A DNA stretch of 64,000 nucleotides from Streptomyces chartreusis NRRL 3882 (GTDB taxonomy: Bacteria > Actinomycetota > Actinomycetes > Streptomycetales > Streptomycetaceae): contig NZ_LT963352.1 in NCBI RefSeq assembly GCF_900236475.1, forward strand, positions 372,001 to 436,000, given 5' to 3'. This document shows positions 8,847 to 17,362 of the stretch, one piece after another (the stretch's first letter is position 1; every line of letters starts with the position of its first letter). A model generated the notes under the pieces. The model had not been told where the DNA came from, did no database searches, and saw only the letters and a list, made by a program, of their open reading frames with translations. The position numbers and the translations under genes were made by a program.

Positions 8847-9677
8847 GTGATCAGCATCCCGACGCACACGCTCAACGACGGCACGACGCTCCCCGCCCTC
8901 GGCCTCGGCACCTGGCCGCTCGGCGACGACGAGGCGCAGCAGGCGGTCCTCTCGGCCCTGGAGGCGGGCTACCGCCTGATCGACACGGCGACGAACTACC
9001 GCAACGAGACGGGGGTCGGCCGGGCCGTGGCCTCCGGCGTGGTGCCGCGCGAGGAGATCGTCGTGACGACGAAGCTCCCGGGCCGGCACCACGGCTACGA
9101 GGAGACGCTCGCCTCCTTCGAGGCGTCCCGGGCCCGTCTGGGCCTGGAGTACGTGGACCTGTACCTGATCCACTGGCCGCTGCCGCGCGTGGACCGGTAC
9201 GTCGACTCCTGGAAGGCCATGATCAAGCTGCGCGAGGAGGGGCTCGTCCGGTCGATCGGCGTCTCGAACTTCACGCCCGGGCACATCGAGCGGCTGGAGG
9301 AGGAGACCGGCGTGCTGCCCTCCGTCAACCAGATCGAGCTGCACCCCTTCCTGCCGCAGGACGAGCTGCGCGCCTTCCACGCGGGCAAGGGCGTCCTGAC
9401 CGAGAGCTGGAGTCCGCTGGGCCGGGGCACGCCCCTGCTCCGGGACCCCGCCGTGGCGCGGATCGCCGAGGCGCACGGGGTGACGGCCGGGCAGGTCGTG
9501 CTGCGCTGGCACACGCAGCTGGGCGCGGTGCCCGTCCCGAAGTCGGCGAACCCGGAGCGGCAGCGCGAGAACCTCGACGTCTTCGGCTTCGAGCTGAGCG
9601 AGGACGAGATGACCGCCGTCGCGGACCGCGCGCACCGGCGGGTCGGCGGGGACCCCGAGGTGCACGAGGAGTTCTGA
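8847..9677 (+). CDS. Aldo/keto reductase
   Basis: 276 residues, typical for AKR5-like NADPH-dependent aldehyde/ketone reductases. The catalytic tetrad is visible: Asp and Tyr in IDTATNYRNE, Lys in VTTKLPG and His in LIHWPLP. The NADPH-binding C-terminal segment VPVPKSANPERQREN is intact. The GTG start has GGAAGG upstream. It diverges from the LacI gene and is followed by the LigD-type genes; its natural substrate is not indicated. Confidence 0.88.
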   Translation: MISIPTHTLNDGTTLPALGLGTWPLGDDEAQQAVLSALEAGYRLIDTATNYRNETGVGRAVASGVVPREEIVVTTKLPGRHHGYEETLASFEASRARLGLEYVDLYLIHWPLPRVDRYVDSWKAMIKLREEGLVRSIGVSNFTPGHIERLEEETGVLPSVNQIELHPFLPQDELRAFHAGKGVLTESWSPLGRGTPLLRDPAVARIAEAHGVTAGQVVLRWHTQLGAVPVPKSANPERQRENLDVFGFELSEDEMTAVADRAHRRVGGDPEVHEEF

Positions 9678-9715
9678 CGGGTACCCGGGGCGCGCGAGGC
9701 AGGAAGGAGCCGCAG

Positions 9716-10330
9716 GTGGCTGAGCGGGACCGGCTGCGGGACTACCGCGGCAAGCGCGACTTCGACCGGACCGGCGAGCCCCGGGGCAGCGGGGGGTCCG
9801 CCGGGGACCGGCCCCGGTTCGTGGTGCAGATCCACGACGCGAGCACGATGCACTTCGACTTCCGGTTGCAGGTGGACGACGTCCTGAAGTCCTGGTCGAT
9901 CCCCAAGGGCCCCTCGGCGGACCCGAAGGACAAACGGCTGGCCGTGCCCACGGAGGACCATCCGCTGGAGTACGAGGAGTTCGAGGGCGTGATCCCCCGC
10001 GGCGAGTACGGCGGCGGCACGGTGATCGTCTGGGACCACGGCACGTACGAGCCGCTGAGCCACGACCGCAAGGGGCGGCCGGTCGACTTCGCCGAGTCCC
10101 TGGAGCGGGGGCACGCCACGTTCCGGCTGAGCGGGGCGAAACTGCGCGGCGAGTACGCCCTGACCCGGTTCCGCGGCGACGGCAGCGGTGCCGGCGAGGA
10201 GGCCTGGCTGCTGGTGAGGCGGGCCGGGGGCCGGGCCCGTGCGCACGGGGCCCCCGATCCGCGCCGGGCGCGTTCGGCCGTGTCCGGGCGCACCCTCGCC
10301 CAGGTCGCCTCGGACGCGGCCGGGGAGTGA
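9716..10330 (+). CDS. Stand-alone LigD-type 3'-phosphoesterase
   Basis: 204 residues matching the N-terminal phosphoesterase domain of bacterial LigD, which trims 3' ends before non-homologous end joining. The conserved metal/phosphate site is seen in VQIHDASTMHFDFRL and in DHPLEYEEFEGVIPRGEYGG; WDHGTYE follows. GTG 9716 is chosen because GGAAGGAG lies 6-7 nt before it. The ligase domain is encoded separately 6 bp downstream and no polymerase domain or Ku gene is visible, so the LigD parts are split here. The end-joining role is inferred from the family. Confidence 0.85.
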   Translation: MAERDRLRDYRGKRDFDRTGEPRGSGGSAGDRPRFVVQIHDASTMHFDFRLQVDDVLKSWSIPKGPSADPKDKRLAVPTEDHPLEYEEFEGVIPRGEYGGGTVIVWDHGTYEPLSHDRKGRPVDFAESLERGHATFRLSGAKLRGEYALTRFRGDGSGAGEEAWLLVRRAGGRARAHGAPDPRRARSAVSGRTLAQVASDAAGE

Positions 10331-10336
10331 CCGGCG

Positions 10337-11368
10337 ATGGCCGGTCTCCTCGACACCCTGTCCGACGGACAGCGGCGGCTGCTCGGGGCGGCCCGCCCGG
10401 GGGCGGAACTGGCGGCGCGCCCGATGCTCGCCACACTGAGCGACCGGCGGGACTTCACGGAGGCGGACGAGGAGTGGGTGTTCGAGCGGAAGCTGGACGG
10501 CGTCCGCGTGCTGGCGGTCCGGGAGGGCGAGCGGGTGACGCTGCTGTCCCGGTCGGGTCGCCGGCTGAACGACACCTATCCGGAGATCGTGGACGCCCTG
10601 GCGGCCCAGTCGGGCGCCGACTTCGTCCTCGACGGGGAGATCGTCGCGTTCTCGGGCGGGCGCACGGACTTCGCGCGGCTCCAGCAGCGCATGGGCCTGA
10701 CCCGGCGTCAGGACGTGGCGGCGAGCGGCGTGGCCGTGACGTACTACGTGTTCGACCTGCTCCGGCTGGACGGGGCCGACACCAGGGAGCTGCCGCTGCG
10801 GATCCGCAAGTCGCTGTTGCGCCGGGCGCTCGCGTACCGCTCCCCGCTCCGGCTGACGCCGCACCGCAACGCGGGCGGCGCCGAGCTGCTGGCGGACGTC
10901 TGCGCCCGGGGCTGGGAGGGCCTGATCGCCAAGCGCGCCGACGGCGTCTACGAGCCGCGCCGGTCCGGCGACTGGCTGAAGCTGAAGTGCTCCCAGGGGC
11001 AGGAGTTCGTCGTCGGCGGGTTCACCGAGCCGGCCGGGAGCCGGGTCGGGCTCGGCGCGCTGCTCCTCGGCCACTACGAGGGCGGGCGGCTGCGGTACGC
11101 GGGCAAGGTCGGCACGGGTTTCGGCCGGCGCACGCTGCTGGACCTGCGCGAGCGGCTCGACGGGCTGCGCGAGTCCGGTTCTCCGTTCGACGGGCCGGTG
11201 CGGGAGGCGGGCGCGCGCTGGGTGCGGCCGGAGCTGGTGGCCCAGATCGCGTTCGCCGAGTGGACCCGGGACGGCATGCTGCGCCACCCGCGCTACCTGG
11301 GGCTGCGGGACGACAAGAAGCCGCGGGACGTGGTGCGGGAACGCCCGCCGGGGCACGCCGCCGGGTGA
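10337..11368 (+). CDS. ATP-dependent DNA ligase (LigD ligase-domain type)
   Basis: 343 residues. The adenylation motif is FERKLDGVR, with Lys52 the residue that becomes AMP-linked. Further nucleotidyltransferase motifs follow: DGEIVAF, EGLIAKRADGVYEPRRSGDW and WLKLKCSQGQEFVVGG. The C-terminal OB-fold includes YAGKVGTGFGRRTL. It lies 6 bp after the phosphoesterase gene and the two products probably act together in sealing double-strand breaks. Another ATP-dependent ligase is encoded 6 kb away. Confidence 0.9.
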   Translation: MAGLLDTLSDGQRRLLGAARPGAELAARPMLATLSDRRDFTEADEEWVFERKLDGVRVLAVREGERVTLLSRSGRRLNDTYPEIVDALAAQSGADFVLDGEIVAFSGGRTDFARLQQRMGLTRRQDVAASGVAVTYYVFDLLRLDGADTRELPLRIRKSLLRRALAYRSPLRLTPHRNAGGAELLADVCARGWEGLIAKRADGVYEPRRSGDWLKLKCSQGQEFVVGGFTEPAGSRVGLGALLLGHYEGGRLRYAGKVGTGFGRRTLLDLRERLDGLRESGSPFDGPVREAGARWVRPELVAQIAFAEWTRDGMLRHPRYLGLRDDKKPRDVVRERPPGHAAG

Positions 11369-11377
11369 GCGGTCCGG

Positions 11378-13720
11378 TCAGAACAGCGGGGTGAGCGACT
11401 GTTCGCACCAGATCGTCTTGCCCCGGGTGGTCTGCCGGCTGCCCCAGCGCTGGGTGAGCTGGGCGACCAGCAGCAGTCCGCGGCCGCCCTCGTCGTCCTG
11501 GTGGGCCCGCCGCAGGTGCGGGGAGGTCGAACTGCCGTCGGAGACCTCACATATGAGGGTCTGGTCGCGGATGAGACGGAGCTGGATGGGCGGGGCGCCG
11601 TACCGGATGGCGTTGGTGACCAGTTCGCTGACGACGAGTTCGGTGACGAAGGCCGTCTCGTCCAGCCCCCACTCGGTGAGCCGCTCGGTGGCGGCCTGGC
11701 GGGTGGCGCCCACCTGCGCGGGGTCGGGCGTCACGTCCCAGGTGGCGACCTGGTCCGCGCCCAGCGCCCGGGTACGGGCCAGCAGCAGGGCCACGTCGTC
11801 GCCGGGCTCCTCCGGCAGTACGGCCTTCAGCACCGTGTCGCACAGCGCGTCCAGCGAGTCGGCGGGCACCGTCAGGGCGCGGCACAGCTCGTCGGTGGCG
11901 TGGTCGACGTCGCGGTCGCGGTCCTCGACGAGGCCGTCGGTGTAGAGGGCGACGACGGAGCCCTCGGGCAGCTGGAGCTCCGTCGCCTCGAACGGCAGCC
12001 CCCCGACGCCCAGTGGGGGCCCCGCGCTCATGGGGATCAGCCGCGCGGATCCGTCGGGCAGTACCAGGGCGGGGGCGGGATGCCCCGCGGCGGCCAGGTT
12101 CAGCCGGCGCGTGACGGGGTCGTAGACGGCGTACAGGCAGGTCGCACCGAGTTCGGCGACCTCGTCGCCCTCGTCGTCCGACGCGAGATGGGTGACCAGG
12201 TCGTCGAGGTGGGTGAGGAGTTCGTCCGGTGGCAGGTCCACGTCGGCGAGGGTCCGTACGGCCGTGACCAGGCGGCCCATGGTCGCCGAGGAGGGGATGC
12301 CGTGGCCCACGACGTCACCGACGACGAGCGCGACCCGGCTGCCGGACAGGGGGATCACGTCGAACCAGTCACCGCCGATGCCCGCTGCCGAGCCGGAGGG
12401 CAGATAGCGGTGGGCGACCTGGACGGCGGCCTGGCCCGGCAGTCCCTTCGGCAGCAGGCTGTGCTGGAGGGCCAGCGCGGTGGTGCGTTCGCGGGCGAAG
12501 CGGCGGGCGTTGTCGACGCAGACCGCGGCGCGGCTGCCGAGTTCCTCGGCGAACACGGCGTCGTCGGGGACGTAGTCGTCCACCTGCCGGATGCGCACGG
12601 CGACCGCGACGCCGAGGGTGATGCCGCGGGCCCGGAGCGGCACGGCCATCATCGAGTGGACGCCCTGGCGGTAGGGGCTGCCTTGCGGGGCGCGTGTGTT
12701 GCGCTCCGCGACCCAGCGCATGAAGGACGGCTCCCCCGCCTGGCTGACGATCGCCCGGCCCTCCCGCATCGCCCGCGCGATGGGGGAGAACGCGGGGTAG
12801 GCGTCCACTTCTCCCAGGTGGACGGCGGCTTCCGGGGTGCCCTCGGTGACGGAGCCGTGGGCGACGCGGCGCAGCACGATCTCGTCGTGGGGCACGGTCG
12901 GCGACTCTTCCGCGCCGAGGACCCAGTCGAACAGGTCCACGCTCGCGAAGTCGGCGAACCGGGGCACCACGACCTCGATCAGCTCCTCGGCCGTGCGCAC
13001 CACGTCCAGGGTGGTGCCGATGGCCGCCGCGGCCTCGTTGAGCAGGGCCAGCCGCTGCCGCGCCCAGTACTGCTCGGTGCTGTCGAACGCGGCGAGGGCG
13101 GTGCCCAGGAGCTCGCCGGAACGGTCGCGGAGCGGCCACATCTCGGTGACCCAGGCGTGCTCCCGGTTCAGGGCCGGGGCGCCCGTGTAGCTCTCGTAGC
13201 GGAGCGGGCGGCCGGTCTCGACGACGTGGCGGAGGTGCCAGTTGAAGCCCCGGCTGTGCTCGGCCTCCTCGACGGTCTCCGGGAAGTGCCGCCCCAGCAG
13301 GGTCTCCTCGGACACGCCCATCACCTGGCAGGCGGCGTAGTTGAGCCGCAGATAGCGCTGGTCGGTGTCGAACACGGACATCGACATGGACGCCTGCTGG
13401 AAGGCCTTTCCGGCCAGGGAGGTCTCGGCGCTGCCGGGGGGCTCGGCGGTGATGACGCAGCCGTCCGGTGCCCCGTCCCGGCCGGTGACGACGCAGGCTG
13501 TGACGCGCAGCCCGACCAGATAGCCGTCGCGGTGCCGCACCATGACGGTGCCCGACCGTGCGGACACCGCCTCGGGCGGCACGTCCTCGGCGAGCAGTTC
13601 CCGTACGGGCCGTCCCACGGCCTCCTCGGCCGGGTAGCCGGTCAGCCGCCGGGCACCCTCGCTCCACCCCGTCACGGTGCCGCGGGCGTCGATGATCGCA
13701 GCAGCGGAGGCGTCCTCCAT
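11378..13720 (-). CDS. PAS/GAF/SpoIIE-type serine phosphatase with C-terminal HATPase domain
   Basis: About 780 residues. Order seen: a PAS domain near the start (IIDARGTVTGWSEGARRLTG), a second PAS-like region near 105-220 (FQQASMSMSVFDTDQRYLRL), a GAF domain (about 230-400), a PP2C/SpoIIE phosphatase domain with GIGGDWFDVIPL and VGDVVGHG, and a C-terminal RsbW-like ATPase domain (VTELVVSELVTNAIRYGAPP). Such multi-domain proteins act in sigma-B-type partner-switching by dephosphorylating anti-anti-sigma factors. The start is uncertain: ATG 13720 is used, while an in-frame TTG at 13756 would add 12 residues. It is transcribed toward the ligase gene. Confidence 0.88.
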   Translation of the reverse strand: MEDASAAAIIDARGTVTGWSEGARRLTGYPAEEAVGRPVRELLAEDVPPEAVSARSGTVMVRHRDGYLVGLRVTACVVTGRDGAPDGCVITAEPPGSAETSLAGKAFQQASMSMSVFDTDQRYLRLNYAACQVMGVSEETLLGRHFPETVEEAEHSRGFNWHLRHVVETGRPLRYESYTGAPALNREHAWVTEMWPLRDRSGELLGTALAAFDSTEQYWARQRLALLNEAAAAIGTTLDVVRTAEELIEVVVPRFADFASVDLFDWVLGAEESPTVPHDEIVLRRVAHGSVTEGTPEAAVHLGEVDAYPAFSPIARAMREGRAIVSQAGEPSFMRWVAERNTRAPQGSPYRQGVHSMMAVPLRARGITLGVAVAVRIRQVDDYVPDDAVFAEELGSRAAVCVDNARRFARERTTALALQHSLLPKGLPGQAAVQVAHRYLPSGSAAGIGGDWFDVIPLSGSRVALVVGDVVGHGIPSSATMGRLVTAVRTLADVDLPPDELLTHLDDLVTHLASDDEGDEVAELGATCLYAVYDPVTRRLNLAAAGHPAPALVLPDGSARLIPMSAGPPLGVGGLPFEATELQLPEGSVVALYTDGLVEDRDRDVDHATDELCRALTVPADSLDALCDTVLKAVLPEEPGDDVALLLARTRALGADQVATWDVTPDPAQVGATRQAATERLTEWGLDETAFVTELVVSELVTNAIRYGAPPIQLRLIRDQTLICEVSDGSSTSPHLRRAHQDDEGGRGLLLVAQLTQRWGSRQTTRGKTIWCEQSLTPLF

Positions 13721-13781
13721 ATCATCCAGGATTATCCCTTTGCCGCCCTGTATCAACCGCGACGGAGCATTCGTGACGGTG

Positions 13782-14249
13782 TCAGCTCCGGTGAGCGCGC
13801 AGGGCGGTGAGCGCCCGGTCGGCGTGCGCGTTCATGCGCAGTTCGCTGCGTACGACGTCGAGGACGGTGTGGTCGCGCGCTATGACGAAGGTGGTGCGTT
13901 TGGTCGGTGCCAGGGAGAAGCCCCGCTTCACGCCGAACCGCTCGCGGACGGTGCCGTCGGCGTCGGACAGCAGGGGCATGCCGAGGGCGTGCTGTCTGGC
14001 GAACTCCTGCTGGCGCTCGACGGTGTCCCCGCTGATGCCGACGGGGCGTGCGCCGACGGCGGCGAACTCGGCGGCGAGATCGCGGAAGTGGCAGGCCTGT
14101 GCGGTGCAGCCGGGGGTCAGGGCGGCCGGGTAGAAGAAGAGCACGACCGGTCCCTCGGCGAGCAGTCCGGACAGGCTGCGGACGGTGCCGGTCTCGTCGG
14201 GCAGGGCGAAGTCCTCGACCTTGTCCCCCGCCTCCAGGCGCGCGGTCAC
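13782..14249 (-). CDS. Peroxiredoxin (BCP/AhpC-TSA family)
   Basis: 155 residues, normal size for thiol peroxidases of the bacterioferritin-comigratory type. The peroxidatic Cys48 is in LTPGCTAQACHF and Cys53 five residues later is the usual BCP resolving position. It reduces hydroperoxides in the cytoplasm. Its GTG start overlaps the stop of the upstream DoxX-like gene by 4 nt (GTGA), so the two are translationally coupled. Confidence 0.88.
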   Translation of the reverse strand: MTARLEAGDKVEDFALPDETGTVRSLSGLLAEGPVVLFFYPAALTPGCTAQACHFRDLAAEFAAVGARPVGISGDTVERQQEFARQHALGMPLLSDADGTVRERFGVKRGFSLAPTKRTTFVIARDHTVLDVVRSELRMNAHADRALTALRAHRS

Positions 14250-14626
14250 GACCGGCCCTCCGCGTTCCGTGCGACGCCGCGGGCCCAGAGCACGAGGGGC
14301 ACCTGCAGAGGCAGCCGCCCGAAGGCCGCGGCCTTCTGCGGCGCGGGGCGGTGGCGCCAGTCGGCCGCCATCTTCACGTTGGCGGGGAACACCCCGACGA
14401 AGAAGGCCGCGGTGGCCAGCGCGGCGGCCTTGCGGGTACGCGGCAGCGCCAGGCCCGCGGCCAGCGCGAGCTCGGCGGCTCCGCTGGCGTAGGTCCAGGT
14501 CCTGGGCGTGCCCGGCAGGCCGCCCAAGATGGTCGCGTCGAACGGGCGTGGGGCGGCGAAGTGGGCGACCCCCGCGGCGGCCAGCAGGCCGGCGAGCAGC
14601 AGGGGCGAGCGTTCGGACCGGGGCAC
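14246..14626 (-). CDS. DoxX-like small membrane protein
   Basis: 126 residues with about four hydrophobic helices, matching the DoxX/DUF417-like membrane protein family (VAHFAAPRPFD near the start, FFVGVFPANVKMAADW in the third helix). Start GTG 14626 has AGGAGG just upstream. DoxX-type proteins are often linked with redox homeostasis, and here the gene is coupled to a peroxiredoxin. Its biochemical role is not established. Confidence 0.75.
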   Translation of the reverse strand: MPRSERSPLLLAGLLAAAGVAHFAAPRPFDATILGGLPGTPRTWTYASGAAELALAAGLALPRTRKAAALATAAFFVGVFPANVKMAADWRHRPAPQKAAAFGRLPLQVPLVLWARGVARNAEGRS

Positions 14627-14703
14627 GGTTCCTCCTCTGATGGCCTGCCGCGCGATATTACTGGACGGTAAAGGGGTGGCTGTGGCGCGGGGGTTCCGAC
14701 GGG

Positions 14704-15450
14704 TCAGGCGCGGCGGTTGTGCGCGCCCGGGGTGTAGCCGAAAGAGCGGCGGAAGACGTCGATGAAGGCGCTGGCGGAAGACCAGCCGCAGCGGTGGGCG
14801 ACGGTCGTGACGGGCAGGCCGTCGGCCAGCATCCGCAGGGCGTGGTAGAGCCGTGACTGGGTGCGCCACTGCGGGAACGTCATGCCGAACTCGCTGCGGA
14901 AGAGCCGGCTGAGGGTGCGCTCGCCCGCCCCGGTCGCGGCGCCGAGGGCGGCGAGGGTGCGCGCGTCGGCGGGATCGGCGTGCACGAGGGCGCAGACGGC
15001 GGCCAGGCGCGGGTCGGCGGGCGTGGGCAGGCGCAGCGGCTGCTGCGGCGAGAGGCGCAGCTGGTCGCGGAGGACGGCACGCAGCCGGTGCCGCTCGGGA
15101 CTGTCGTCGCCGGGGTCGCGGGTGTAGGCGAGGATCAGCTCGCGCAGCAGCGGGGTGACGGCGAGGACGGCCGGGTGGTCCAGGCCCAGCGGGTTGTCGT
15201 GGGCGGGCAGGCCGACCAGGTGCAGGTCGAGCCGGCCGTGGGCGCGGTGGGCGTGCACGGTGCCGGCCGGGACCCAGAGGGCGCGGGTGCCGGGCGCGAA
15301 CCAGGTGCCGGCGTCGGTGGTGACGGCCACGACGCCGGAGCCCGCGTAGACGATCTGGTGGTCGTCGTGCCGGTGCGCGTCGATGCGGTCGCCCGCGGTC
15401 AGCCGCTGGGCGCGGGTCGGGGCCGTCGGGGTGTGGCGGATGTTCGACAC
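14704..15450 (-). CDS. AraC-family transcriptional regulator
   Basis: 248 residues: an N-terminal cupin-like sensing domain (HRHDDHQIVYAGSG, VPAGTVHAHRAHGR) and a C-terminal pair of helix-turn-helix motifs ending in FIDVFRRSFGYTPGAHNRRA. GTG 15450 is the start, 54 bp from the divergent MFS transporter gene, which is the likely target. The layout suggests regulation of efflux of a small molecule sensed by the cupin domain. Confidence 0.87.
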   Translation of the reverse strand: MSNIRHTPTAPTRAQRLTAGDRIDAHRHDDHQIVYAGSGVVAVTTDAGTWFAPGTRALWVPAGTVHAHRAHGRLDLHLVGLPAHDNPLGLDHPAVLAVTPLLRELILAYTRDPGDDSPERHRLRAVLRDQLRLSPQQPLRLPTPADPRLAAVCALVHADPADARTLAALGAATGAGERTLSRLFRSEFGMTFPQWRTQSRLYHALRMLADGLPVTTVAHRCGWSSASAFIDVFRRSFGYTPGAHNRRA

Positions 15451-15504
15451 GATCCGGCAGATTATCGGAAGCGGGCCAGGCGCCCGGGCGGTGACGATCT
15501 CCGG

Positions 15505-16698
15505 GTGACCGCTTCCCGCCGCAACCGGCCCGTCGCCCTGATGTCCCTGGGACACGCCTGCGTGGACGTGTACCAGGGCGCCGTGGCCGCTCTGGTGCCG
15601 TACTTCGTCGCCGAGCGCACCTACTCGTACGCCGCCGCCTCCGGCGTCGTGCTGGCCGCCTCCCTGCTCTCGTCGCTGGTGCAGCCGCTGTTCGGGGTGC
15701 TCACCGACCGGTGGGCGCTGCCGTGGCTGCTGCCGCTCAGCGCGCTGACGGCCGGGGCGGGCGTCGCCCTGAGCGGGGTGACCGGCTCCTACGCGTCGAC
15801 CCTGGCGGTCGTCGCCGTGTCGGGGGTGGGGGTGGCCGCCTACCATCCGGAGGCCGCCCGGGTGGCGCGGGCCGTCGCGTACGGCCGGCACACCGCGATG
15901 AGCTGGTTCTCCTTCGGCGGCAACGCCGGTTTCGCCCTGGCACCGCTGCTGGTCTTCGCCGTGATGGCGACCGGCGGGCTGCGCGCCACTCCCCTGCTGG
16001 CCGTCCCGGCGGTGGCGGGAGCGGCACTGTGCGCGTCGGCGGTGCGCGCGGCCTCGTCCGGCGCGGCGGAGGCGGGCGCGCCGGTCACCGCGGGCCGGGA
16101 CGACTGGCCGGCCTTTCTGCGGCTGTCCGGGGCCGTGGTCTGCCGCTCGGTCGTGTTCGTCGGTCTGAGCGCGTTCGTCTCGCTGTACGTGCGGGAGCGG
16201 ACCGGGGGCGGGGAGGTGGCCGGTACGGCGGCGCTGTTCGTCCTCTACGCCGGGGGCGCGGTGGGCACGCTGGCCGGGGGGCGGCTGGCCGAGCGGTACG
16301 GGCGGCTGGCGGTGGTGCGCCGGTCGTACGCCCTGACGGTCCTGGCCGTGGCCGGTCTGGTCCTGGTGCCGGGGCCGCCGGTGTACGTGTTCGTCGCGTT
16401 GGCGTCGGCGGGCCTGTACGTGCCGTTCTCGCTGCACATCACCCTGGGCCAGGACTGTCTGCCCCGGCGGGTGGGCACCGCGAGCGGGGTCACGCTCGGG
16501 CTGACGGTGAGCGTCGGCGGCCTCGCCGCTCCCCTGCTCGGGGCACTGGCCGACGCGACGTCCCTGCGGACCGCCCTGCTGCCGCTCGTCGCCCTGCCCG
16601 CGGTGGGCCGGCTGCTTCTGTGCCGGCTGCGCGAGCCCGCACCGCCCGGTCCCGCGGCCACCGAGGGGGCGGATCCGCGTGACCCGGCCGCACGGTGA
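15505..16698 (+). CDS. MFS transporter (fosmidomycin-resistance-like)
   Basis: 397 residues with about twelve membrane helices. The N-terminal MSLGHACVDVYQGAVAALVP and PLFGVLTDRWALPW resemble the Fsr/FosR branch of the major facilitator superfamily. The motif A-like loop GGRLAERYGR lies between later helices. It probably exports a toxic or signalling compound under control of the divergent AraC regulator. Start GTG 15505; the ribosome site is weak. Converges on the MarR gene with only 8 bp between them. Confidence 0.85.
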   Translation: MTASRRNRPVALMSLGHACVDVYQGAVAALVPYFVAERTYSYAAASGVVLAASLLSSLVQPLFGVLTDRWALPWLLPLSALTAGAGVALSGVTGSYASTLAVVAVSGVGVAAYHPEAARVARAVAYGRHTAMSWFSFGGNAGFALAPLLVFAVMATGGLRATPLLAVPAVAGAALCASAVRAASSGAAEAGAPVTAGRDDWPAFLRLSGAVVCRSVVFVGLSAFVSLYVRERTGGGEVAGTAALFVLYAGGAVGTLAGGRLAERYGRLAVVRRSYALTVLAVAGLVLVPGPPVYVFVALASAGLYVPFSLHITLGQDCLPRRVGTASGVTLGLTVSVGGLAAPLLGALADATSLRTALLPLVALPAVGRLLLCRLREPAPPGPAATEGADPRDPAAR

Positions 16699-16706
16699 CC
16701 GGGGTA

Positions 16707-17231
16707 TCAGGCCTGGCTCGACGGGGCGGGCCGGGGCTCGGGCTCCTCGTCGACGGCGTGGGCGAGGAAGTCGTCGACCATGCGGTGGAAGAGGGTGGCG
16801 AGCTGCCGCAGCTCCTCGGGGGACCAGTCGGAGAGGGCCATCTGCATGCCGCGGACCCCGGCCTCGCGGACCTTGGCGACGGCCTGCCGGCCGGCGTCGG
16901 TGAGCTCGATGCGCTGGGCGCGGCGGTCGTCGGGGTCGGGGACGCGGGTGACGTAGCCGGACTTCTGCAACTGCTGCACCGTGCGCGTGACGTGCGAGGC
17001 CTCCACTCCCAGCCGGGCGGCGAGCTCCCCCGGCCGCAGCGGCTCGGAGTCGGCGACCTGCCGCAGCAGCGCGACGGCGGCCCGGTCGAGCGGCACGCCC
17101 GCCAGCGCCATCAGCCGGTCGTGCTGGCGGGCGCGCGTACTCAGGTAGGTGATACGGGTGAGCGCACGCTCGATCTCGATCACTTCCGGGGAGGGGACGC
17201 CGGGGAGCGGTGGTGGGGACATGTGCGCCAC
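16707..17231 (-). CDS. MarR-family transcriptional regulator
   Basis: 174 residues with the MarR winged helix: LRPGELAARLGVEASHVTRT is the recognition helix region and YVTRVPDPDDRRAQRIELT the wing. Start GTG 17231, or ATG 17222. No obvious target gene is adjacent apart from the convergent MFS gene and the ligase gene downstream on the other strand, so autoregulation is the safest guess. Confidence 0.88.
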   Translation of the reverse strand: MAHMSPPPLPGVPSPEVIEIERALTRITYLSTRARQHDRLMALAGVPLDRAAVALLRQVADSEPLRPGELAARLGVEASHVTRTVQQLQKSGYVTRVPDPDDRRAQRIELTDAGRQAVAKVREAGVRGMQMALSDWSPEELRQLATLFHRMVDDFLAHAVDEEPEPRPAPSSQA

Positions 17232-17243
17232 GTTACCATCTCG

Positions 17244-17256
17244 TTGCCTAACTCAA
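17244..17256. promoter_or_regulatory. Weak MarR-type operator candidate
   Basis: TTGCCTAACTCAA, an imperfect inverted repeat (TTG/CAA ends), lies 12 bp upstream of the MarR start. The layout suits autoregulation, but only four of six pairs match. Confidence 0.25.
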
Positions 17257-17362
17257 GTAATTCACGAGGTGCGCGGGCAGCAGGCCGGGCAGGGAGCCGC
17301 ACACGGTCGGCAGGAGGGCCGACGGGCGGACGCCGTTCAGGGGAAAGACCCGGAAAACGAGC